Assembly (NCBI GenBank): GCA_018435605.1
Contig: JAHDNF010000001.1
Coordinates: 62,001-126,000 of the forward strand
Length of the DNA: 64,000 nucleotides
Direction: 5' to 3'
Origin: a bacterium
GTDB lineage: Bacteria; Auribacterota; Auribacteria; Auribacterales; Auribacteraceae
The notes under the pieces were generated by a model. The model saw only the letters and a program-made list of their open reading frames with translations. It had not been told where the DNA came from and made no database searches. This document shows, piece by piece, positions 37,846 through 46,423 of this stretch (position 1 is its first letter; each line of letters opens with the position of its first letter). Position numbers and translations under genes: made by a program.

Positions 37846-38841
37846 TTACAAATGCAGTTCACTGTCTATCAATAGAGAAAAAAACGTGAAAAAGTTTTCA
37901 CTGCATCCGGCAAAATCATGTGTTGCCTGAGAAGCTGTATCGAGATATGTTTTTGCGTATGATACTACCTGATCCATACACTTACTTTTCTGTAAATTTA
38001 TATGCAACATCTCACGGGTTTGTTTGGTTGGGTTATCCAGTTGGTCTAGCAAAAGTTTTTTATCGTCTTCAGTCAGTGATTCGAGATATAATATAATCGG
38101 CAGAGTAAACAATTCCCGTTGTTCGGTACTGGAAATATTCTCTTTTTTAAGGATTTTTCTACTGTCGGCAATATCGTCCATGATCTGGAATGCCATACCC
38201 AAAGCAGTTCCGGCGGTTTTCCAACTTATTGCGGATTCACTTGCGTTAAGGTATGCTCCAAGATACATTGCAGTTCCAAATAGAGAAGCTGTTTTACTTT
38301 CTATGATCGACAAGTACGATCCGGAATCTACGGGTACACGTGAACACTGATACAATTCTCCTTCCACTATTTTATTCATCGTTTCGGCAACAAGTGCGCA
38401 AATATCGGCATCGCCAAGCGACGCGAATAAATATAGTCCCTTGCTAAGCAATAAATCGCCGAGAATGACCGCTGTATGGGTGTCAAAATGGATATGGGTT
38501 GCCGGATTGCCTCTTCTTGTGGGGGCATCATCGATTATGTCATCGTGGACAAGGCTCGCATAATGCATGAGTTCAAGGGCGCATGCCGCGGTAATATGCC
38601 GGTCGGATATACCGCCGGTTGCTCGCGCGCTTTCGAATAGCGCGATAGAACGGATCATTTTGCCCTTTGTTTGCCTAAGATATTCATAGTATGGCGTTAG
38701 TGATTCGTTATGTGTTGAGAGAATATTGTCGCAGTTTTCGCAGACTTTTGACAATTCTTCAGGATACAACATTGTGAGTCTGGCTGAAATGGGATTAACC
38801 TCATGTGAGTTTTGAAAAAAATTGCCGGATGGTTGAATCAT
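37846..38841 (-). CDS. long-chain polyprenyl diphosphate synthase (IspB-like)
   Basis: A trans-isoprenyl diphosphate synthase of 331 aa. First Asp-rich motif DDIID (100-104) in SLVHDDIIDDAPTRRG, second DDIAD (222-226) in QIMDDIADSRK. The residue five before the first motif is Ala, which in this family fits long products such as the octaprenyl chain of quinones. On the minus strand AAAGGA precedes the ATG. One of two minus-strand genes in the window, breaking the flagellar/signalling block. Confidence 0.9.
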   Translation of the reverse strand: MIQPSGNFFQNSHEVNPISARLTMLYPEELSKVCENCDNILSTHNESLTPYYEYLRQTKGKMIRSIALFESARATGGISDRHITAACALELMHYASLVHDDIIDDAPTRRGNPATHIHFDTHTAVILGDLLLSKGLYLFASLGDADICALVAETMNKIVEGELYQCSRVPVDSGSYLSIIESKTASLFGTAMYLGAYLNASESAISWKTAGTALGMAFQIMDDIADSRKILKKENISSTEQRELFTLPIILYLESLTEDDKKLLLDQLDNPTKQTREMLHINLQKSKCMDQVVSYAKTYLDTASQATHDFAGCSENFFTFFSLLIDSELHL

Positions 38842-38931
38842 AGTATCCTTTCCTTAAAGAATGATTTTTTAAGATATTATCACATCGCAGGCTTCAAATA
38901 AATTAAAAACAATTATGACGAATCCATAAAT

Positions 38932-38954
38932 GGTTGGACATCGGTTTGGACATC
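38932..38954 (+). repeat. tandem 11/12-base repeat overlapping a -35 region
   Basis: GGTTGGACATC (38932-38942) is followed immediately by GGTTTGGACATC (38943-38954). The copies span the -35 box and spacer of the predicted promoter, where a regulator could bind. No family assignment is possible. Confidence 0.4.
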
Positions 38955-38963
38955 ATTTATAAT
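38935..38963 (+). promoter_or_regulatory. sigma70-type promoter for the GT39 gene
   Basis: TGGACA, 17 bases, TATAAT (38958-38963), 24 bases before the ATG. The perfect -10 box and position support it; the -35 is imperfect. Confidence 0.5.
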
Positions 38964-38987
38964 GCCTGAAAATTCAAGGAAAAACGT

Positions 38988-40406
38988 ATGCGAATCGCCT
39001 TTACTTCCACTCAAAAATATATAATATTCTTTTTAGTTATTATTTTGAGCGCTATAGTCTTATTTACCGGTCTAAACGCAAGTTTGCGCGATTGGGATGA
39101 GTCGGTTTATGCGCAGGTGGCAAAAGAGAGTCTCGATCATTCGGATTGGTATAACCTGTATTGGAATGAAAAGCCGTTTATTGACAAACCTCCGCTTATA
39201 TTCTGGTTAACTCGACAAGTGTATAAGATGTCCGGCGTAGGCGAGTGGCAGGCGCGAATAGCTTCGGCTGTGTTAGGGCTTATGTCTGTAGCTTTGGTCA
39301 TGCTGTTCGGCTGGCATTTTATATCTATGGGTACAGGTGTTTTGGCCGCTTTGATTATGCTAGGTACTCCGCATTTCGTAAAGATTTCGAAAATGGGACA
39401 ACTGGACGTGCCTGTGGGTTTTTTTATAGCGGTTTCGCTTGTGTCGTTTTATATCGGCAAAAAAAATCCGCTATGTTTTTTGTTGTCAGGTTTTTTTACA
39501 GGGCTAGCTATATTAACCAAATGGTCGGTGGGTTTTTTATCGCCTATCGCTCAGGTTATGTTAGTGCTGTTACCGGGGTACCGTCTGATTATTAAGAATA
39601 AATTGTGGTGGCTGAGTTTTTTGGTTACTTTGCTTGTGTGCGCTCCATGGATTATTCAGCAATATCTTCAATATGGAGATATATTTGCCGCTCATTTTCT
39701 CGGGTCGAAAATCCTTGAGTCGGTAAATTCGGAAATCGCAGGGCATGGCGGCAGTGTCTTTTATTATGTTACGAAAATTTTGCGTGAGTCGCGTCCTTGG
39801 TGTTTCATCTTTCCAATATCTATTGCTTTCGGTATAGTTCAATCGTTGAAAAACAACCGGATGGCCGATTTTTTGCTGGTTTGGTTTTTCGTGGTTTTTA
39901 TTGTATTCAGTCTTGCAAAGACAAAATTGCACTGGTATATCCAGCCAGTCTACCCGCCTCTGGCATTGTTGACCGCCATGGGTATTATGCATTTTGTAAA
40001 AAAATATAAAAAATTGCAGATTGCCGTTTTTGCACTGGCGCTGATCATTATACCAGCTCATACGGTCTTTACGAGAAATTATATAAAACTTGACCTAAAT
40101 CCTGAGATGAAAACTTTGGTCGAGTCCATAAAAGCCGATCTGGTAAAATATGACCGTCTGTATGTTTTTCGCATAACATGTACTCCGTCATTACTGTTTT
40201 ATACCGGTAAACCGGTGACACTGCTACATAATCAGGACGATTTGAAACAGGTTTTAGATGTTTCCGATACAGTCTTTATTGTTACCGACTCGAGTAACTC
40301 GTCGATAATGCGCGAATATCTGGCCGTCATAGGCGTGCCGTGGATATATAATATTGACCAAATAGAACAGTTTTTCGTTTTTAGTATACACAAGCAGGGA
40401 GGATGA
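38988..40406 (+). CDS. ArnT/PMT-like GT39 membrane glycosyltransferase
   Basis: 472 aa with about ten hydrophobic helices. The first external loop has LRDWDESVYAQVAKE, the acidic catalytic motif of the dolichyl/undecaprenyl-phosphate-mannose and -aminoarabinose transferases (family GT39/GT83), followed by KPPLIFWL. The sugar comes from a lipid-linked donor and the acceptor may be lipid A or a protein. The C-terminal about 80 residues are soluble. Five bases before the next gene. Confidence 0.85.
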   Translation: MRIAFTSTQKYIIFFLVIILSAIVLFTGLNASLRDWDESVYAQVAKESLDHSDWYNLYWNEKPFIDKPPLIFWLTRQVYKMSGVGEWQARIASAVLGLMSVALVMLFGWHFISMGTGVLAALIMLGTPHFVKISKMGQLDVPVGFFIAVSLVSFYIGKKNPLCFLLSGFFTGLAILTKWSVGFLSPIAQVMLVLLPGYRLIIKNKLWWLSFLVTLLVCAPWIIQQYLQYGDIFAAHFLGSKILESVNSEIAGHGGSVFYYVTKILRESRPWCFIFPISIAFGIVQSLKNNRMADFLLVWFFVVFIVFSLAKTKLHWYIQPVYPPLALLTAMGIMHFVKKYKKLQIAVFALALIIIPAHTVFTRNYIKLDLNPEMKTLVESIKADLVKYDRLYVFRITCTPSLLFYTGKPVTLLHNQDDLKQVLDVSDTVFIVTDSSNSSIMREYLAVIGVPWIYNIDQIEQFFVFSIHKQGG

Positions 40407-40410
40407 TCTC

Positions 40411-41469
40411 TTGGCACGACGAAATATACTTGAAGTAGTACTTGTAGCTTTTTTTGTTCTTGTGCTGGTCAGTCTGGTAGTTCTCTATAGAACCGGGTAC
40501 TTTACGGAAACCGGTGCCAAACTTAACAGAGAAGTCAGAACCATGATGGGAACGTATGTGCATATTTCCACGTTTCACCGTCATGACGACTTTATAAAGA
40601 AAAATATTGAAAAAGCATTCGACGCCATTGGTAACGTTGAAAATATCATGTCAATATATAAAGAAGACAGCGAAGTTTCTAAGCTCAACACTGCACAAAA
40701 GCCCGGCAGGTATCCGGTTTCTGACGAGATGTGGTACCTGCTGACGGTATCGGATGAAATACATAAGCTGTCGGAAGGGGCTTTCGACATTACCGTCAAA
40801 CCTCTTATGGACATGTGGACTCAAGCGGTAAAAGAAGATACACTACCGACCGATACTCAAATACGTGATACTATGGCGAAAGTCGGCTGGGACAAGATCG
40901 TACTTCATCCCGCCACTAAAGAGATAGAGTTCACCGTGGAAGGGATGGAACTTACATTGTCCGGAATAGCGAAGGGTTATGCTATAGACAGGGCAGTGGC
41001 TGTTTTCCGTAAGGCAGGCGTATCTAATTGCCTCGTCGATGCTGGCGGAGACGTGTATTGTTACGGTAAACCGGATAAACGGGATTTTTGGAACATCGGC
41101 GTTCGCGATCCTATCAAAAATACAAGGATTATAAAAGTGTTGAACCTTAAAGATGTTTCTGTTGTAACATCGGGCAATTACGCACGCTATTACAAGATTA
41201 AGGATAAAGAGTTTTCGCAGATTTTTTCACCTAAAACAGGCGAGCCTGTTAAAGTAAATACAAGTGTAACCGTCATATCTGATTCCGCTACAAGAGCCGA
41301 TGCGTGGGCTACAGCCCTTATGGCGCTAGATCCGGAAGAAGGAGTGCGGGTTGTAGAAAAAAACGATAATCTGGAAGCGCTTATCCTCTCTACTTTGCGG
41401 GGAAAACTGGACATACGAAAATCGTCCGGGTTTGAGAACTACGAACGCAAAAATGTTTCACGCCGGTAA
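40411..41469 (+). CDS. apbE: FAD:protein FMN transferase (ApbE family)
   Basis: 352 aa with an N-terminal membrane anchor (about 7-26: VVLVAFFVLVLVSLVVLY). ApbE motifs: MMGTYVHIS, LSGIAKGYAIDRAV, DAGGDVYCYG, VTSGNYARYY and SATRADAWATALMAL (Mg-binding Asp/Thr). It links FMN covalently to threonine of extracytoplasmic targets such as Rnf/Nqr subunits. The start is TTG with GGAGG about 8 bases upstream; no suitable ATG exists. The target protein is not encoded nearby. Confidence 0.9.
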   Translation: MARRNILEVVLVAFFVLVLVSLVVLYRTGYFTETGAKLNREVRTMMGTYVHISTFHRHDDFIKKNIEKAFDAIGNVENIMSIYKEDSEVSKLNTAQKPGRYPVSDEMWYLLTVSDEIHKLSEGAFDITVKPLMDMWTQAVKEDTLPTDTQIRDTMAKVGWDKIVLHPATKEIEFTVEGMELTLSGIAKGYAIDRAVAVFRKAGVSNCLVDAGGDVYCYGKPDKRDFWNIGVRDPIKNTRIIKVLNLKDVSVVTSGNYARYYKIKDKEFSQIFSPKTGEPVKVNTSVTVISDSATRADAWATALMALDPEEGVRVVEKNDNLEALILSTLRGKLDIRKSSGFENYERKNVSRR

Positions 41470-41619
41470 AAAAATCCCTTCTTGTGAATAAATTTCCTAA
41501 AAATGTGGTATTTTTTGCCTCTGACAATAGTCATTGAACTCGATAAAATATTGAATCACATTGGAACACCAAATGCTTTGAGGTGGGCAAATGTATGAGG
41601 TATGTTTTGGTTAGAGAAA

Positions 41620-41636
41620 AGGCATAAAAATTGCTT
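41620..41636 (+). promoter_or_regulatory. sigma54 promoter of flgBC-fliE
   Basis: AGGCATAAAAATTGCTT: GG-N10-GC, -12 box TTGCT exact, one mismatch at -24. The expected start near 41646 gives a leader of about 24 bases, which contains AGGAGG before flgB. Confidence 0.7.
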
Positions 41637-41669
41637 AAATTTATCTCTGATATTACAGGAGGATTCGAG

Positions 41670-42044
41670 ATGTTGTCCATATTTGACAATAAACAGTACG
41701 CTTTTTTATCTAAGATGCTCGATATCGGCGCGCAACGCCAGCGGGCTATTGCCAATAATATAGCGAATGTCAATACACCGGGGTTCAAACGTGATGATAT
41801 AGATTTTATGGCTCAATTGAAAGATGCGCTAAGCGAATCCGGAAATACCGAGGCACTCAAAATGCTTGAGGGCAAAATGGTCAAACCCAATGAAACCCCC
41901 ATTCGCCGTGACGGGAATAACGTGGATTTGAATAAAGAACTTAGCGAACTGTCAAAAAACGCTATTTTGTTTAATATGTATACACAAATGCTTAAAGGGC
42001 ACTATAATAAGTTGCGTGATGCAATGCAAGGACCTGCTGTATAA
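41670..42044 (+). CDS. flgB: flagellar basal-body rod protein FlgB
   Basis: 124 aa proximal rod subunit. The N-terminal helix LSKMLDIGAQRQRAIANNIANVNTPGFKRDDIDF is the rod/hook signature region, and the C terminus (LSKNAILFNMYTQMLKGHYNKLRDAM) forms the partner helix. AGGAGG lies just upstream of ATG 41670; a longer reading to 41631 would begin before the predicted transcription start. Exported by the flagellar type III apparatus and assembled on the MS ring. First gene of its unit. Confidence 0.95.
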   Translation: MLSIFDNKQYAFLSKMLDIGAQRQRAIANNIANVNTPGFKRDDIDFMAQLKDALSESGNTEALKMLEGKMVKPNETPIRRDGNNVDLNKELSELSKNAILFNMYTQMLKGHYNKLRDAMQGPAV

Positions 42045-42061
42045 ATGATTAGGAGTAAGCT

Positions 42062-42487
42062 ATGAGCGATATGTTTGCTGGAATGGATATCAGCGCGTCC
42101 GGCCTTTCAGCCGAACGGGTAAGAATGAATATTATATCGAATAATCTGGCTAACGCCAACACGACCCAAGGGCCGGACGGCAAACCGTACACCAGAAAAC
42201 TTGTTATATTTCGAGAGTTACTATCGGATACCATAAATGAAAATGAGTTGCGCAGTCAAGGAGTGGAGGTTGCAGATATAGTAAACAGCAAGAATCCATT
42301 TCGCAGAGTATTCGACCCGACGCATCCGGATGCGGATGAGAAAGGTATTGTGTCGTACCCTAATGTTAATCCGATTGAAGAAATGGTCGATATGATTACT
42401 GCCACGAGATCGTATGAAGCGAATATAGCCGCTTTTAATGCCGCTAAACTCATGGCAAACAAAGCGCTTGAACTCGGACAGAAGTAG
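42062..42487 (+). CDS. flgC: flagellar basal-body rod protein FlgC
   Basis: 141 aa with ISASGLSAERVRMNIISNNLANANT at the N terminus and YPNVNPIEEMVDMITATRSYEANIAAFNAAK at the C terminus, the classical FlgC ends that pack in the rod. A proximal rod protein exported by the flagellar secretion system. Seventeen bases after flgB. Confidence 0.96.
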   Translation: MSDMFAGMDISASGLSAERVRMNIISNNLANANTTQGPDGKPYTRKLVIFRELLSDTINENELRSQGVEVADIVNSKNPFRRVFDPTHPDADEKGIVSYPNVNPIEEMVDMITATRSYEANIAAFNAAKLMANKALELGQK

Positions 42488-42505
42488 TGATTTGGAGGAA
42501 ACATA

Positions 42506-42826
42506 ATGACTGAAATGAACCCAATTCGTCCTATAGATGGATTGAAAATACCCGAAGTACCCGGATTGAGCGATATTCAAACTCGGTTGAATAAACAACA
42601 GGGTTCGCCTTCGTTCAGTAAAGTACTCGGCGAATATTTTAACGATGTCAACTCAATGCAGAATAATGCCGCTCAATCGGTGCGAAAACTTGCTACCGGA
42701 GAAATTACAGATATACATCAAGTAATGATGGCTATGAATGAAGCGGACGTTGCTTTTAAACTTATGATGGAAATAAGAAACAAGTTGTTTGCCGCGTATA
42801 AAGAGATCATCAAAACACCGTTGTAA
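42506..42826 (+). CDS. fliE: flagellar hook-basal body complex protein FliE
   Basis: 106 aa, helical, with FSKVLGEYFNDVNSMQNNA and the C-terminal ITDIHQVMMAMNEADVAFKLMMEIRNKLFAAYKEIIKT typical of FliE, the junction between MS ring and rod. GGAGG precedes the ATG. Last gene of the flgBC-fliE unit, followed by a hairpin terminator. Confidence 0.95.
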   Translation: MTEMNPIRPIDGLKIPEVPGLSDIQTRLNKQQGSPSFSKVLGEYFNDVNSMQNNAAQSVRKLATGEITDIHQVMMAMNEADVAFKLMMEIRNKLFAAYKEIIKTPL

Positions 42827-42923
42827 TCACAGTTGCGTTTTTACCCTTCCAAAAATTCGAAAGTCTATCAAACAAATTTCACAGTCATAAAGATATCCGT
42901 TTTTTAATTACATTTCTTTGCAT

Positions 42924-42978
42924 CTGTTTGTTTTTACATTGTCAATTGTATGAAAAACAAACAGACGTTTTGTTTTTT
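42924..42978 (+). terminator. intrinsic terminator candidate downstream of fliE
   Basis: CTGTTTGTTTTT (42924-42935) pairs perfectly with AAAAACAAACAG (42953-42964) around a 17-base loop, followed by a T-rich run (42968-42978). It is about 100 bases after the fliE stop. The 345-base gap 42827-43171 holds this hairpin, an AT-rich stretch, a TTCGC/GCGAA inverted repeat at 43021-43043 that could be an activator site, and the fliF sigma54 promoter. Confidence 0.6.
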
Positions 42979-43093
42979 CATAATCGCAAACAATACGTTA
43001 CGCAAACCGCTCTATACGTGTTCGCGGCTTGTGATCGTGCGAATAAAAACTATGACTTTCTCTACCGGATAATGTTTTTTCAAGTATGTAGTT

Positions 43094-43110
43094 TGGTATA
43101 GAAAATGCTT
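43094..43110 (+). promoter_or_regulatory. sigma54 promoter of the fliF operon
   Basis: TGGTATAGAAAATGCTT: GG-N10-GC spacing is exact; -24 TGGTA and -12 ATGCT each have one deviation. The start is expected near 43120, about 50 bases before the fliF start codon. Confidence 0.62.
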
Positions 43111-43171
43111 TCATGCGTAATACTGTTGTTATATCAGGAAAACAGATGGTTTATACCATCAGGAGGCATGC

Positions 43172-44761
43172 TTGAAACTGAATGTATCCGAATACATAGG
43201 CTATTTCAGAGGTATATGGAGCAAACTTGGGATTAATCAACGTATTTCGCTGGTATTTATTGTATTGCTCATTTTAGGGGCGAGCGCGGGGTTGTTGGCT
43301 TGGGCGTATCGGCCTAGCTACGATTTGTTGTATTCTCGGTTGGATCAGGCAGACGCAGGCTTAATAATTGAACAGTTACGTGATATGAATATCAAATATA
43401 TGCTTCGCGACGGCGGGCGTTCGATTTATGTTCCCACCAATAAAGTATACGATTTACGCCTTGATTTTGCCAGCGAAGGTATTCCAAAAGGCAAAGGAGT
43501 CGGTTTTGAGATTTTCGATAAGACCAGTTTTGGTATTACCGACTTTGTTCAGCGTATGAACTATATTCGAGCAATTCAGGGGGAAATATCACGAACTATC
43601 AGCCAGCTTGAAGAGGTAGTATCTACAAGAGTTCATATAGTAATTCCTGAAACAGAGTTGTTTTCGGATAATCAGAAAGAAACGACCGCGTCTATAGCAT
43701 TGAGCGTAAAACCGGGCGCTGTTTTGTCAAGAGAACAGATAAACGGTATTCGTTATTTGACCGCCAGCGCGGTTGAAGGTCTTGATCCTCAAAATATAAC
43801 CATCATAGACCAGTACGGCAATATTCTGTCGAAAAACTCAGGCGCGGCTGATGAGTTGAACTTGAGTGCAAACCAGCTTGACTTGCAGAAAAATGTGGAA
43901 CGACATCTTGCCACCAAAGCGCAGTCCATGCTTGAAGCTGTTCTAGGTATCAACGGAGCTATTGTAAGGGTCAATGCGGATCTCAATTTTGAGCAGATAG
44001 AAGTCACTGAAGAAAAATTTGACCCGGAAAGCGCGGTAGTCCGTTCCGAACAAATCACTTCGGAAAAAAGTAGCGGAGGCATTTCTGGCGGTGCTCCAAG
44101 CGGTACGGCTTCGAACCTTGAACAGGGGAAATATGATCCTGTAGGCGGCTCTTCCTCGCAAAGTCAGAAAGAAATAATAAAAAGCACCTATGAGATAGAT
44201 AGAAAAGTACAGAAAATAATTCAGTCTGTCGGAGATATCAAAAAACTTTCCGCCGCGGTGTTTATTCGTAAGCTAAAAGACTCGAACGGAAATTATGTCG
44301 TACGCGATGCAAACGAAATGAAACAGCTTGAGCAAATTATCCAAAGCGCTCTCGGCTATAATGAAAAGCGCGGCGATCAAGTGGTAGTGACGGAAATCGT
44401 TTTTAACGAAGAAGCTATGTCATCAGGTGAAAAACGTATGCAGGAAGCTCAGCGTTGGGAGTTTATCGTTTCGGTAATAAAAAACACATCGGTAGTTATA
44501 TTGATAGTAGTTGTGCTGATCATTTTTTCCAACCTTATCAAAAAAGCGCGAATCGATGAAGGTTCTACCGCAATGCAGATTTCCGGAAGACCGGAGAAAA
44601 AAGAACTGGAAATAGAGGATTTACAGGAAATGCACCTTCCCGGTGTAGATGTGGAGTTACGGCAAAAAGCAAACCTTTATCAAAAGGCTATTTCTAAAGT
44701 TGCCAATGAAAATCCGGATAATATTGTGTCAATTCTGAAAGGGTGGTTGTCGGAAAAATGA
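43172..44761 (+). CDS. fliF: flagellar MS-ring protein FliF
   Basis: 529 aa with two TM helices (about 26-46 and 432-455) flanking a large periplasmic part. The part contains ring-building motif regions (DLLYSRLDQADAGLIIEQL, EGIPKGKGVGFEIFDKTSFGIT, GEISRTISQLEEVVSTRVHIVIPE). The cytoplasmic C terminus should bind FliG. The start is TTG with AGGAGG 5 bases upstream; an overlapping ATG at 43168 is out of frame. It forms the base on which rod, export gate and C ring assemble. Confidence 0.95.
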   Translation: MKLNVSEYIGYFRGIWSKLGINQRISLVFIVLLILGASAGLLAWAYRPSYDLLYSRLDQADAGLIIEQLRDMNIKYMLRDGGRSIYVPTNKVYDLRLDFASEGIPKGKGVGFEIFDKTSFGITDFVQRMNYIRAIQGEISRTISQLEEVVSTRVHIVIPETELFSDNQKETTASIALSVKPGAVLSREQINGIRYLTASAVEGLDPQNITIIDQYGNILSKNSGAADELNLSANQLDLQKNVERHLATKAQSMLEAVLGINGAIVRVNADLNFEQIEVTEEKFDPESAVVRSEQITSEKSSGGISGGAPSGTASNLEQGKYDPVGGSSSQSQKEIIKSTYEIDRKVQKIIQSVGDIKKLSAAVFIRKLKDSNGNYVVRDANEMKQLEQIIQSALGYNEKRGDQVVVTEIVFNEEAMSSGEKRMQEAQRWEFIVSVIKNTSVVILIVVVLIIFSNLIKKARIDEGSTAMQISGRPEKKELEIEDLQEMHLPGVDVELRQKANLYQKAISKVANENPDNIVSILKGWLSEK

Positions 44762-45789
44762 TGAAAAAAAACGCTATTCCATCAAAACTGAACAATATTC
44801 AGAAGGCGGCTGTTCTTATTATTTCACTTGGTCCTCAAGGCGCCGCAAAAATTTTTAAAGAACTCAATGACGAAGAAATCGAGAAAGTATCTGTCGAAAT
44901 ATCCCGTTTGAAACATATATCGCGTGAAGCAAGGGTGAGTGTGTTTGAGGAAGCATATCAGATGTCCTTGGCAAACGATTGTCTTGCTAAAGGCGGCGAA
45001 GGATACGCCAGACTTGTGCTTGAACAAGCTCTCGGCCCTGAAAAAGCCAGCGAAGTAATAGAAAAAGTCCGGTATGCAATAGGTAAAGGCGGTCCGTTTG
45101 AGATTCTAGATAAGATTGACACCAACCAGATATGCAGTTTTTTACAGCAGGAACAGCCCCAGACTATAGCATTGATCTTAGCGCATCTGGAACCGAAAAA
45201 ATCCGCTGAAATTTTGTCCATGCTACCGGAAGATATGCAGACCGAGGTAAGTATTCGAATCGCTACAATGTCGCGTACCACTCCTGAAGTGATTGACCAG
45301 ATAGAAAGAGTAATAAAAGATAAACTTGCAGGTACTTTCAATACAAACTTGAGTTCTATCGGCGGGGCTAAATCTGTTGCGGAGGTTCTCAATTACGTTG
45401 ACCGAAGTACAGAAAAAAATATTCTCGAAACACTTGAAGAACGCGAAAACGCGCTTGCCGAGGAAATCAAAAAACTCATGTTTGTTTTTGAAGATATCGT
45501 ACATGTCGAAGACAGATCTATGCAAAAAGTTCTTAAAGAAATCGATACCAATGAAATCAGTGTTGCGCTTAAAGCCGCCAGTGAAGAAGTTAAAAGTAAA
45601 ATATTCAAAAATATTTCTTCACGCGCCGCCCAGATGATTCAGGAAGAACTCGATTATATGGGGCCTATAAAACTTAAGGTTGTCGAAGAAGCTCAGCAGA
45701 AGATAGTAAATGTCGTTTGCAGATTGGAAGAAGAAGGTGAAATCGTTATATCCGGCAGAGGTGGCACTGATGACGAACTCATCGTCTAA
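44758..45789 (+). CDS. fliG: flagellar motor switch protein FliG
   Basis: 343 aa, three-domain FliG. N-terminal FliF-binding region (KAAVLIISLGPQGAAKIFKELND), middle domain with EQPQTIALILAHL (EHPQ-type motif, His replaced by Gln) and C-terminal torque helix region (FEDIVHVEDRSMQKVLKEID, SRAAQMIQEELDYMGPIK). ATG 44758 overlaps the fliF stop. It couples stator to rotor at the cytoplasmic face. Confidence 0.96.
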   Translation: MMKKNAIPSKLNNIQKAAVLIISLGPQGAAKIFKELNDEEIEKVSVEISRLKHISREARVSVFEEAYQMSLANDCLAKGGEGYARLVLEQALGPEKASEVIEKVRYAIGKGGPFEILDKIDTNQICSFLQQEQPQTIALILAHLEPKKSAEILSMLPEDMQTEVSIRIATMSRTTPEVIDQIERVIKDKLAGTFNTNLSSIGGAKSVAEVLNYVDRSTEKNILETLEERENALAEEIKKLMFVFEDIVHVEDRSMQKVLKEIDTNEISVALKAASEEVKSKIFKNISSRAAQMIQEELDYMGPIKLKVVEEAQQKIVNVVCRLEEEGEIVISGRGGTDDELIV

Positions 45790-46423
45790 AGTTATTAAAA
45801 TCAAAAAGCCGGTAACACAGGTTCAGCCCGTTACCGATAAACTGCTTACTTATTTGCAGGATGAAGAACTGAATAAAATCGTCAGCGACAGAATCGAGCG
45901 TGCTAAAAAACAAGCGTATCAGGAAGGATATCAAAAAGGAACTAAAGACGCCACAGCCCAACAGGAAAAAAAATTTGCCTCTGCGACTCAAATGATTGAT
46001 AACGTTGTCAATGAATTCAACACCTATATCGATGCCGTTCACAGGGAACTTGAGCAAGATATGATATGGCTTGTGATCGAAATGGCGCAGGCAGTTATAA
46101 AAAAAGAATTGTCTCGTACCGATGTGGTATCGCAGATAATCGTTGACGCGCTCGAAAAATGCAATCAGAAACACAATATTGTTTTGCATGTTCATCCGGA
46201 AAGCGGACATAACTTTGAGCAGATAGTAGCTCGGATGCAACAGCGGAATTTCGATTTATCCCAAATTCGTATTGAGGTCAATCCTTCAGTCGGTCAAGGC
46301 GGTTGTTACATTGAATCCGACAGCGAAGTTGTTGACGCTAGAATCGACCAGATTCTTGCGGAAGTTCGTCAAAAAATCGAGGAGTTAGTCACATGGGAAT
46401 CGCCGGATCAGGTCGCTCAATAA
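45770..46423 (+). CDS. fliH: flagellar export regulator FliH
   Basis: 217 aa. A helical segment rich in A/G repeats (AKKQAYQEGYQKGTKDATAQ) is typical of the FliH dimerisation helix, followed by the FliI-binding C-terminal domain (MIWLVIEMAQAVIKKEL...VNPSVGQGGCYIESD). ATG 45770 has GAGGTGG upstream and overlaps the fliG end by 20 bases; the earlier in-frame Met at 45710 lies deep inside fliG. It regulates the export ATPase. Confidence 0.9.
   Translation: MTNSSSKVIKIKKPVTQVQPVTDKLLTYLQDEELNKIVSDRIERAKKQAYQEGYQKGTKDATAQQEKKFASATQMIDNVVNEFNTYIDAVHRELEQDMIWLVIEMAQAVIKKELSRTDVVSQIIVDALEKCNQKHNIVLHVHPESGHNFEQIVARMQQRNFDLSQIRIEVNPSVGQGGCYIESDSEVVDARIDQILAEVRQKIEELVTWESPDQVAQ

Noticed and set aside
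41562-41578. Second GG-N10-GC element (TTGGAACACCAAATGCT) upstream of flgB
   Set aside because: Spacing is right but both boxes match the consensus less well than the element at 41620, and it would leave a leader of over 80 bases. Such spacing alone is expected by chance about once in this gap.
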